The position numbers and the translations under genes were made by a program. DNA of 14,745 nucleotides from Bacillota bacterium (lineage in GTDB: Bacteria; Bacillota; Desulfotomaculia; Desulfotomaculales; Desulfotomaculaceae). The stretch is taken from NCBI GenBank assembly GCA_023481335.1, contig JAMCWI010000096.1:1-14745 (forward strand). The letters are read 5' to 3'. The notes beneath the pieces are model-generated. The model saw only the letters and a list, made by a program, of their open reading frames with translations. It was not told the DNA's origin and made no database searches. This document shows, in pieces, positions 7,136 to 13,049 of the stretch. The first letter of the stretch is position 1. Each line of letters starts with the position of its first letter.

Positions 7136-7166
7136 TAGAAGTACCTCCTTAAAAGCCTACCGGTAT

Positions 7167-7373
7167 TTACACTGGGTCATATCCACCGGGGTGGAAGGGG
7201 TGGCATTTTGCCAGCCTTTTCAGGGTAAGCCACAATCCCTTTAACGCACCGTATTTTTTTACAGCTTGTATCGAATATTCGGAACATGTAGGATAAAAAC
7301 GGCAACTGGGTGGCTTTAAAGGAGAAATTATTTTTTGGTAAAACAATAGGCCCCATAAAACAACCTGCCGCAT
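7167..7373 (-). CDS. yidD: Membrane protein insertion efficiency factor YidD
   Basis: A 68-aa member of the YidD family, a small membrane-associated protein that improves YidC-dependent insertion. Family hallmarks are FYQKIISPL, CRFYPTCSEYS with two cysteines, the KYGALKG helix and the C-terminal CHPFHPGGYDPV. An amphipathic N-terminal helix (1-20) probably lies on the membrane. The start ATG 7373 has AGGAG upstream, and the rnpA stop is 12 nt before it. Its place between rnpA and yidC is the conserved one. Confidence 0.95.
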   Translation of the reverse strand: MRQVVLWGLLFYQKIISPLKPPSCRFYPTCSEYSIQAVKKYGALKGLWLTLKRLAKCHPFHPGGYDPV

Positions 7374-7385
7374 TTATTTTCTCTC

Positions 7386-7715
7386 CTAATTATTCAGTTT
7401 ACCCAGAACATGCCACACGTGTTTTTCCATTTGGTGATAATTCTGATCAAAGGAAGGTTGACGAACAATAAAAACAAAATCGTGCTCTGCCGGAAAGCGC
7501 TCCAGATGCAGCCGGCAAACTTCCTTTAGAATTCGCCGCAGCCGATTGCGGCAGACCGCTTTACCAACCTTTTTACTGATGGAAAAACCAAACCTGCGAC
7601 CCAAACCCTTATTAGAAAGCTTATACAACACCAAGTACCGGTTCGCCGCAGAAACACCGGCACGATAAACACTGCGAAACTCTGAATTCTTCTTTAAGGA
7701 AATGAATTTGTCCAT
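7386..7715 (-). CDS. rnpA: Ribonuclease P protein component
   Basis: A 109-aa basic protein subunit of RNase P, which assists the catalytic RNA in 5' maturation of tRNA. The RNR signature lies at residues 56-58 within GKAVCRNRLRRILKE, and FGFSISKKVGKAV precedes it as in the family. The N-terminal MDKFISLKKNSEFRSVYRAG is typical. Length is normal. ATG 7715 has AGGAAG just upstream. It follows rpmH by 88 nt, and that gap includes a weak hairpin. Confidence 0.95.
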   Translation of the reverse strand: MDKFISLKKNSEFRSVYRAGVSAANRYLVLYKLSNKGLGRRFGFSISKKVGKAVCRNRLRRILKEVCRLHLERFPAEHDFVFIVRQPSFDQNYHQMEKHVWHVLGKLNN

Positions 7716-7782
7716 AAGTCTTCCTAAATAACGGTTTTTATGGTTATCTTAACCAAAGGGGAATAAGGTTATACAAATTAGG

Positions 7783-7805
7783 AAAAGGCCACCCTAAGCG
7801 GCCTT
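7783..7805 (-). terminator. Weak hairpin after rpmH, possible attenuator
   Basis: AAGGCC (7785-7790) and GGCCTT (7800-7805) form a 6-bp stem that overlaps the rpmH stop codon. On the minus strand it is followed by TTTTCC. It may partly reduce transcription into rnpA, which would suit the far higher demand for L34, or protect the rpmH mRNA end. The stem is seen; the role is inference. Confidence 0.4.
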
Positions 7806-7938
7806 ATGCTGACAAACGTTTTCTACCTTTTAAGCGTCTTCTCTTTAGTACGTTGCGGCCCGATTTGGTAGACATCCTCTTTAGAAAACCATGAACTTTC
7901 TGGTGTCTGCGTTTTTTTGGCTGGTATGTGCGCTTCAT
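7804..7938 (-). CDS. rpmH: 50S ribosomal protein L34
   Basis: A 44-aa, very basic ribosomal protein. It begins MKRTYQPKKRRHQKVHGF, with the universally conserved TYQP and HGF, and ends with GRKRLSA. ATG 7938 has an ideal AAGGAGGTG 7 nt upstream. It is the first gene of the leftward cluster and diverges from dnaA across oriC, the standard arrangement. A consensus promoter lies at 8007-8035. Confidence 0.97.
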   Translation of the reverse strand: MKRTYQPKKRRHQKVHGFLKRMSTKSGRNVLKRRRLKGRKRLSA

Positions 7939-8006
7939 CTATGTACACCTCCTTCAACGGGATACGTCTATACGCAAAGTATGGAAATACTGGACAGTCA
8001 CTGAAA

Positions 8007-8035
8007 ATTATATAAAAATAACAGGCTGTAGTCAA
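8007..8035 (-). promoter_or_regulatory. Housekeeping sigma promoter of rpmH
   Basis: On the minus strand, -35 TTGACT (8030-8035) and a perfect -10 TATAAT (8007-8012) are separated by 17 bp. It is the strongest promoter match in the window and points at rpmH, leaving a leader of about 60 nt. Confidence 0.9.
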
Positions 8036-8104
8036 GATATAAGGTTTTTTGAAATTTTATACCGCTCTAACTATCCATACCAATTGTGAATATCTATTTA
8101 TCTG

Positions 8105-8133
8105 TTGATAACCTTTGGAAGTTTTGGTATTAT
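8105..8133 (+). promoter_or_regulatory. dnaA promoter overlapping a DnaA box
   Basis: -35 TTGATA (8105-8110), 17-bp spacer and -10 TATTAT (8128-8133) with a TG extension at 8125-8126. The -35 is embedded in a near-consensus DnaA box (8103-8111), and both perfect boxes lie downstream in the leader. Repression of dnaA by its own product is a reasonable inference. Confidence 0.7.
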
Positions 8134-8255
8134 TGATTTACACTTGTGGATAATTTTAGTTATCCTATTTTTACACAGGTTGTGGATAAATTTGTGTACA
8201 ACTTATGTTGATTACTAAAAAATTTGTTCTACATAATAACATTTATTCTTCTCAT

Positions 8256-8284
8256 TCCCTTGTTTATTCTTAAGGGATTTTTTT
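8256..8284 (+). terminator. Terminator-like hairpin in the dnaA leader
   Basis: TCCCTT (8256-8261) and AAGGGA (8272-8277) form a 6-bp stem with a 10-nt loop, followed by seven T. Only the plus-strand reading has the T run. It lies 37 nt before the dnaA start, inside the predicted leader, so it could act as an attenuator. The stem is short and may be inactive. Confidence 0.4.
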
Positions 8285-8321
8285 AGGAATTAAGGAATCT
8301 CAGGGGGTTTTTTAAAGAAAT

Positions 8322-9644
8322 ATGCAAAATGATATTTTGGCCAGGTGGGAACAGGTTTTGCTTTGTTTGGAAAAAAAAGTCAATAAACATTCCTTTGAAA
8401 CTTGGCTTGCCAAATGCAAACCCGTAGCCTTCTATGACAATAACATTATAATAGAAGTTCCCGATCACTTTTCTAAAAGTTGGCTGGCCGACCGCTACGC
8501 ACCCATTATTAAACAAGCCTACGAATCTATTATGCACCAGGAAATTTCCCTGCAATTTATTTTGGCGGGGCAAGAACTGGATCAACCCAAGCCAAAGGAA
8601 AGATCACCTGATGAGACCTATATTAATATTTTAAATCCCAGGTACACATTCGATACCTTTGTTATCGGCAACAGTAACCGCTTTGCCCACGCAGCCTCCC
8701 TGGCAGTGGCGGAATCCCCTGCCAAGGCCTATAATCCTATGTTTATTTACGGCGGCGTCGGTCTGGGCAAAACCCACCTGATGCACGCCATCGGACATTA
8801 TATATTGGAAAACAACCACAGCCTTAAGGTGGCCTATGTTACTTCCGAAAAATTTACCAATGAATTGATTAACTCCATCCGGGACGACCAAACGGTGGAA
8901 TTCCGCAATAAATACCGCAGTATGGATATTCTGCTCATTGACGACATTCAGTTTCTGGAGAAAAAAGAACGGACCCAGGAAGAATTCTTCCATACTTTTA
9001 ACACTTTATATGAAGCAAATAAACAAATTATCATTTCCAGCGACCGACCGCCCAAAGAAATCGCCACCCTGGAAGACAGGCTGCGCTCCCGTTTCGAGTG
9101 GGGATTAATCACCGACATCCAATCGCCGGATTATGAAACAAGGGTGGCCATTCTAAGGAAAAAAGCACAGTTGGAATTAATTACTAATATTCCGGACGAA
9201 ACCATTGCCTTTATTGCCGATAAAATTTATTCTAACATCCGTGAGCTGGAGGGTGCCCTTATCCGGGTGAGTGCATTTTCAAACTTAGAAAAAATGGATG
9301 CCTCTCCCCAACTGGCAGCAGAGGTTCTAAAGGATGTTATTTCGCCCAGCAAACCGAAGATTATCACCATATATTTAATCATGCAAACCGTAGCTGATTT
9401 TTACGGCCTGCGCATTGAAGATTTAAAAGCCAAAAAAAGAACACGGTCCGTAGCTTTTCCAAGACAGGTGGCCATGTATTTAGCAAGAGAGTTAACCGAT
9501 TTATCCCTTCCGAAGATTGGTGCCGAGTTCGGCGGCCGCGACCATACCACCGTGATGCACGGTTGTGACAAAATTGTAGCAGATATGCCTGCGGACCCGG
9601 TTCTGCAAGAAACCATCAAAGAATTAAAAAAGCGCCTCAGTTGA
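8322..9644 (+). CDS. dnaA: Chromosomal replication initiator protein DnaA
   Basis: A 440-aa AAA+ initiator that binds DnaA boxes and unwinds oriC. Domain I (about 1-80) has SFETWLAKCKPV. A short linker (about 81-100) precedes the AAA+ domain. That domain has Walker A GGVGLGKTHL (144-153), Walker B LLIDDIQFL (204-212) and sensor/arginine motifs including LRSRFEWGL (254-262). Domain IV is the DNA-binding helix-turn-helix, FPRQVAMYLARELTDLSLPK, ending with the signature GGRDHTTVMHG (404-414). ATG 8322 gives the expected N-terminus. The SD candidate AGGGGG (8302-8307) is unusually distant at 14 nt. DnaA boxes flank the gene on both sides. Confidence 0.97.
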   Translation: MQNDILARWEQVLLCLEKKVNKHSFETWLAKCKPVAFYDNNIIIEVPDHFSKSWLADRYAPIIKQAYESIMHQEISLQFILAGQELDQPKPKERSPDETYINILNPRYTFDTFVIGNSNRFAHAASLAVAESPAKAYNPMFIYGGVGLGKTHLMHAIGHYILENNHSLKVAYVTSEKFTNELINSIRDDQTVEFRNKYRSMDILLIDDIQFLEKKERTQEEFFHTFNTLYEANKQIIISSDRPPKEIATLEDRLRSRFEWGLITDIQSPDYETRVAILRKKAQLELITNIPDETIAFIADKIYSNIRELEGALIRVSAFSNLEKMDASPQLAAEVLKDVISPSKPKIITIYLIMQTVADFYGLRIEDLKAKKRTRSVAFPRQVAMYLARELTDLSLPKIGAEFGGRDHTTVMHGCDKIVADMPADPVLQETIKELKKRLS

Positions 9645-9647
9645 TAA

Positions 9648-9862
9648 TGTGAATAACAAGTGGACAATTTTGTTAACAATGTGGATTAATAAAATTGTTT
9701 GGTTTTTTGCAATTTTACTTATGAACAACTTTATGGATATCTTTCCACAGGTTTTAAAAGCCTATAATCCGTTTATGACAAGGGATAAACCCATGTATAC
9801 ACAAATTAACAGGCCTTATTACTACTACTAGCTAAAAAAGTATAATAAATAAAAATAAAAAA
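9648..9862. other. oriC: oriC, dnaA-dnaN part: boxes, DnaA-trios and unwinding region
   Basis: A perfect TTATNCACA box (minus strand, 9648-9656) is followed by one-mismatch boxes at 9680-9688, 9719-9727 and 9795-9803 (GTATACACA). Beyond the last box come the GC step GGCC (9812-9815) and five consecutive triplets TTA, TTA, CTA, CTA, CTA (9816-9830). An almost pure A/T tract (9833-9862) follows. This order (box, GC patch, DnaA-trios, A/T-rich DNA) matches the basal unwinding system described at Bacillus subtilis oriC. It marks the likely strand-opening site just before dnaN. An ORF across this stretch is fortuitous. Confidence 0.85.
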
Positions 9863-9876
9863 AACGGGGGAAGGCT

Positions 9877-10974
9877 ATGAAAATAATCTGTACCCGTCAG
9901 AATCTGATCCAAGGGGTATCCACTGCCCAGCGGGCTGTTTCTGCGAAAAACCCATTGCCGATACTTTCCGGTATCCTATTAACAGCCAAGGATAACCGGC
10001 TGGAAATGCATGCCACCGATTTAGAAATGGGTATCCAGTGTATTATTCCCTGCAATGTACAGGAAGAGGGTTCCGTTGTCTTGCCTGCCAAGTACCTGGG
10101 TGATATTGTCCGCAGACTGCCGGATTGCTCGATACAGTTTGAAACCACCCAAGGTACAAATGTGGTCATTCGCTACGGTCAATCGGAAATTACCATTAAC
10201 GGTTATCAAGCTGAGGAGTTTCCCACTCTTCCTAACATCCAGGGCAAAAATTTATTAACCTTACCGGAAGAAGAGTTAAGGGAATACCTGCGTCAAATTC
10301 TTTTTGCCGCTTCTCAGGATGAAAACCGTCCGGTCTTCACCGGTGTCTTAATGGAAATATTCAATCAACAAATCCGTTTGGTGGCCACGGATACACACCG
10401 CTTGGCTTTAAAGGAAGTAAAAACAAAAGAGGAAGTTTCGGATATAAACGTCATTATCCCTGGAAAAACTTTAAATGAGTTGGCCCGGGTTATTGGTGAG
10501 GCCGATAAAGAAGTGACAATTTCATTGGGAGATAATCAGGTAATCTTCGGCATGGAAGATACCCTCCTTATCTCCAGGCTCATAGAAGGGCAATTCCCCA
10601 ACTACCGTCAGGTCATTCCACAGGGGTATAAAACCAGGATACGTGTAAAAACAAAGGATTTCCTGGAAGCCGTTGAACGAGCCTCCCTGCTGGCCAGGGT
10701 GGGCACCCAAATTATTCGCTTAAACATTGAAGAAGAAAAAATTGTGATCTCTGCCAATACCGAAGTGGGCAAAATCCATGAGGAAGTGCCTGTTTATCTG
10801 CAGGGAGAACCCATGCAAATTGCCTTTAACGCGCTGTACCTAATTGATGCGCTGCGGGCCGTCATCACTGAAAACATTTATCTGGATATGTCCGGCCCAT
10901 TAAGCCCGGGCATTATACGTCCTATAAAGGGAGAGGATTACCTCTCTTTGGTACTGCCGGTTCGGACGGTTTAA
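9877..10974 (+). CDS. dnaN: DNA polymerase III subunit beta (sliding clamp)
   Basis: A 365-aa clamp subunit that forms a ring dimer and tethers DNA polymerase III and many repair factors to DNA. Family features include ILSGILLTAKDNRLEMHATDLE near the N-terminus, RPVFTGVLMEI and VATDTHRLA in the middle domain, EGQFPNYRQVIP, and the C-terminal PLSPGIIRP...LSLVLPVRTV. The final strand ends in the classic LVLPVR. Length is normal. The start ATG has GGGGGAAGG just upstream. It follows the origin unwinding region and is the first of four tightly spaced genes. Confidence 0.97.
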   Translation: MKIICTRQNLIQGVSTAQRAVSAKNPLPILSGILLTAKDNRLEMHATDLEMGIQCIIPCNVQEEGSVVLPAKYLGDIVRRLPDCSIQFETTQGTNVVIRYGQSEITINGYQAEEFPTLPNIQGKNLLTLPEEELREYLRQILFAASQDENRPVFTGVLMEIFNQQIRLVATDTHRLALKEVKTKEEVSDINVIIPGKTLNELARVIGEADKEVTISLGDNQVIFGMEDTLLISRLIEGQFPNYRQVIPQGYKTRIRVKTKDFLEAVERASLLARVGTQIIRLNIEEEKIVISANTEVGKIHEEVPVYLQGEPMQIAFNALYLIDALRAVITENIYLDMSGPLSPGIIRPIKGEDYLSLVLPVRTV

Positions 10975-10987
10975 GGAGAAGATCAAC

Positions 10988-11200
10988 TTGGCCGAAAAAA
11001 TAAAAGTGAACAGCGAAATCCGATTGGATCAATTTTTAAAATGGGCCAATGTTACCGGTTCCGGCGGACAAAGCAAAGTAATCATTCAATCCGGGCTGGT
11101 TAAGGTGAACGGAATCACAGAAATGAGGCGCGGCAAAATGTTGAAGGCCAATGACAGGGTGGAAGTGGATGGTGCCGGCAGCTTTCTGGTTGTGATGTGA
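10988..11200 (+). CDS. yaaA: S4-domain RNA-binding protein YaaA (RlbA)
   Basis: A 70-aa protein made almost entirely of one S4-like RNA-binding domain. It has IRLDQFLKWANVTGSGGQSK, then VNGITEMRRGKML and the terminal strand NDRVEVDG. This small ORF is conserved between dnaN and recF in Firmicutes, and its exact role is little known; it is thought to relate to ribosome assembly. The start is TTG 10988 with AAGGAGAAG upstream. The gaps are 13 nt from dnaN and 10 nt to recF, consistent with one transcript. Confidence 0.93.
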   Translation: MAEKIKVNSEIRLDQFLKWANVTGSGGQSKVIIQSGLVKVNGITEMRRGKMLKANDRVEVDGAGSFLVVM

Positions 11201-11210
11201 AGGTGAAATT

Positions 11211-12326
11211 TTGCGGGTATCCAGTGTAACACTAAGAAATTTCCGCAACTACATAGATCAGTTTATTAAACCTCATCCAGCCATCAACATTATTACCGGC
11301 CCCAACGCCCAGGGCAAGACAAACATACTGGAAGCCATTTATTACAGTCTGCGAGGTCGCTCCTTCCGAGCGGAAAAAGACAAAGATGTGATCTCCTGGC
11401 AAAGTGAACAAACTCTATTGCAAACCGAAGTAGAGTACGCCGCCAGAAGTTTTACCATTCAATGGAAAATTCGGGAAGGCAATAAAAAACTGCTGGTCAA
11501 CGGGGCGGAAAATCCCCGCAGCGAACTGGATCATTTCGGCGTGGTGTTGTTTTGCCCGGATGATCTGCATCTAATTAAGGGCTCTCCCCAGGAGAGAAGA
11601 CACTTTCTTGATTATGATGCGGGGCCCCTAAACCCCACCTACAGCCGCAGCTGGCGGCAGTACGCCAGGGTCTTAACCCAGCGAAACACTCTTTTAAAAG
11701 AAATTAGGGACAGGCGTGCCAACCAGGAAATGCTGGAGATTTGGGATGAACAGCTTTACCGACACGGTGCCAGGGTCATTTTTCTTCGTTTACAGGTGCT
11801 GAAAAAATTAATTCCCGTTGCCCGCAGCATTCATCACCGATTAACCCAAGGGAGTGAAGAACTGCAGGCAAAGTACCTTTCTTCGCTAGTGCTGGAACCC
11901 GGCTTAAGTGAAGATCAGATTTATCAAATCTTTGCGTCGGCCTCCCAAAAGGTTCGCCATTTAGAAATTCAAAGATGCCAAACCCTCCTGGGCCCCCATC
12001 GGGACGATTTGTCTCTCGCCATCAATGGAATTGAGGCGAAAACCTTTGGTTCCCAGGGACAGCAGCGTACGGTCACCCTGTCTTTAAAGCTATCGCAGAT
12101 GGAACTTTGGCATAAGGAATATGGCGATTACCCGGTATTGCTGCTGGATGATGTTTTATTTGAATTAGACCGCAACCGGCAGTCAATGCTTTTGGATAAA
12201 GTACAGGATAAGGTTCAGACCTTTATAACCACCAGTTTTACGGGCGGTATCGAAGAAGTCATCCGGGGTGACGGGGCACTCTGGCTGGTGAACGAGGGCC
12301 GTCTTAGCAAAAAGGAGGAATTTTAG
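11211..12326 (+). CDS. recF: DNA replication and repair protein RecF
   Basis: A 371-aa SMC-like ATPase that, with RecO and RecR, loads RecA at single-strand gaps. Walker A is GPNAQGKTN (30-38). The signature motif lies in FGSQGQQRTVTLSLKL (279-294). Walker B is VLLLDDVLFELD (309-320). HRDDL, seen in LGPHRDDLSL, is also typical. The start is TTG 11211, with AAGGTGA close upstream and the standard N-terminus MRVSSVTLRNFRNY. The stop TAG shares its last base with the GTG start of remB. Confidence 0.96.
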   Translation: MRVSSVTLRNFRNYIDQFIKPHPAINIITGPNAQGKTNILEAIYYSLRGRSFRAEKDKDVISWQSEQTLLQTEVEYAARSFTIQWKIREGNKKLLVNGAENPRSELDHFGVVLFCPDDLHLIKGSPQERRHFLDYDAGPLNPTYSRSWRQYARVLTQRNTLLKEIRDRRANQEMLEIWDEQLYRHGARVIFLRLQVLKKLIPVARSIHHRLTQGSEELQAKYLSSLVLEPGLSEDQIYQIFASASQKVRHLEIQRCQTLLGPHRDDLSLAINGIEAKTFGSQGQQRTVTLSLKLSQMELWHKEYGDYPVLLLDDVLFELDRNRQSMLLDKVQDKVQTFITTSFTGGIEEVIRGDGALWLVNEGRLSKKEEF

Positions 12327-12589
12327 TGTTTTTGCACTTAGGCGGGGACGTAGTGGTTCTAAAAAAGGATATCATAGCCATTTTGGACGCACGTACCAAA
12401 AATTCAGCCATTACCAGAGAATTTATCGAAATTGCCAAGGATGAAGGGTTTATCGAACCCATCTCCAACCAGGAAAAGGAGAAATCTTTCGTTATTACCA
12501 CCAAAGAGATTTACGTTTCACCCATTTCATGCACGACACTGAAGAAACGATCAGACAACATTCTTGAAAATACAGATGACGAATCTTAA
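12326..12589 (+). CDS. remB: RemB-like protein (DUF370/YaaB family)
   Basis: An 87-aa member of the extracellular matrix regulator family (YaaB/RemB). It is recognised from MFLHLGGDVVVLKKDIIAI, the NSAITREFIE helix and the C-terminal YVSPISCTTLKKR. Bacillus RemB is linked to biofilm matrix control alongside RemA; its biochemical role is poorly defined. The start is GTG 12326 overlapping the recF stop, with AAAGGAGGAA correctly spaced, so it is translationally coupled. The conserved recF-remB-gyrB position supports the call. Its stop codon is directly followed by a heptamer array. Confidence 0.92.
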   Translation: MFLHLGGDVVVLKKDIIAILDARTKNSAITREFIEIAKDEGFIEPISNQEKEKSFVITTKEIYVSPISCTTLKKRSDNILENTDDES

Positions 12590-12864
12590 TTAGAGGTTAG
12601 ATGTTAGAGGTTAGAGGTTAGAAGTTAGAGGTTAGAAGTTAGAGGTTAGAAGTTAGAGGTTAGAAGTTAGAGGTTAGAAGTTAGAGGTTAGAAGTTAGAG
12701 GTTAGAAGTTAGAGGTTAGAAGTTAGAAGTTAGAAGTTAGAGGTTAGAAGTTAGAAGTTAGATATTTAGGCACTTTTCTCATCTCCAACATCTCACTTCC
12801 AACCTCTAACCTCTAACATCTAACCTCTCAAAAGCCAGGCTGCCTGCGAGGACTTTCTCAACAA
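12590..12864 (+). repeat. Heptamer-repeat/module element, copy B (3' UTR of remB)
   Basis: The base after the remB stop begins 24 perfect-register heptamers TTAGANG (12590-12757), mostly alternating TTAGAGG and TTAGAAG as a 14-bp super-repeat. A partial unit (12758-12764) and a degenerate core with heptamer-like CTCATCT/CCAACAT/CTCACTT units follow. Next comes a reversed arm (12801-12828) that is a perfect 28-bp inverted copy of 12592-12619. Last is the 36-nt module (12829-12864) also seen at 1638-1673. The array has no spacers and is not CRISPR. If transcribed, it would fold into a very long hairpin. Function unknown. Confidence 0.9.
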
Positions 12865-12872
12865 TCTGAATG

Positions 12873-12900
12873 AAACCGTGCTGCACGGTTTTTTCTTTTT
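12873..12900 (+). terminator. Intrinsic terminator of the dnaA-remB operon
   Basis: AAACCGTGC (12873-12881) and GCACGGTTT (12883-12891) are perfect inverted arms around one base, so the innermost pairs open as a loop. The 3' arm runs into a T-rich tail ending TTCTTTTTG. It ends transcripts after remB and the heptamer element, before the gyrB promoter. The 12901-12985 stretch after it shows nothing recognisable. Confidence 0.88.
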
Positions 12901-12985
12901 GTGGACGTGTAAAGAATTAAGCAATTTATAAAAGAAATCAGCCAACGACAATGCGTACATCTTCGTTTGACGTTAACAATCTTCC

Positions 12986-13014
12986 TTGAGCGGCAATACT
13001 AATTATGGTATAAT
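12986..13014 (+). promoter_or_regulatory. gyrB promoter (extended -10)
   Basis: -35 TTGAGC (12986-12991), 17-bp spacer and a perfect -10 TATAAT (13009-13014) with a TG extension at 13006-13007. It gives a short leader containing GGAGGT. It makes gyrB independent of the terminated dnaA operon. Confidence 0.85.
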
Positions 13015-13049
13015 GTGAAGTCAATGTAATTAGATGGAGGTCATATCAA

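Larger units (their letters stand above)
8090..8290. other. oriC: oriC, rpmH-dnaA part: DnaA-box cluster
   Basis: Two perfect consensus DnaA boxes (TTATCCACA on the minus strand) lie at 8145-8153 and 8181-8189, 36 bp apart. One-mismatch boxes lie at 8103-8111 (TTATCAACA), 8169-8177 (TTTTACACA) and 8193-8201 (TTGTACACA). The A/T-rich tract 8215-8285 follows. The cluster lies between the divergent rpmH and dnaA promoters and probably serves both as the upstream arm of a bipartite origin and as the site of DnaA autoregulation. The boxes are seen; function is inferred from the conserved gene context. Confidence 0.88.

Noticed and set aside
7823..8035. Minus-strand 70-codon ORF over the rpmH region
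   Set aside because: It is a frame shadow that starts within the rpmH promoter and overlaps the well supported rpmH gene.
9649..9831. Plus-strand ORF of 60 codons between dnaA and dnaN
   Set aside because: It overlaps the DnaA boxes and trios of oriC, has no SD and encodes no recognisable protein.
12590..12764. CRISPR array or telomere-like sequence
   Set aside because: The 7-bp units are contiguous without unique spacers, so not CRISPR. The likeness to TTAGGG telomere repeats is superficial: the array is internal, followed by an inverted arm and ordinary genes.
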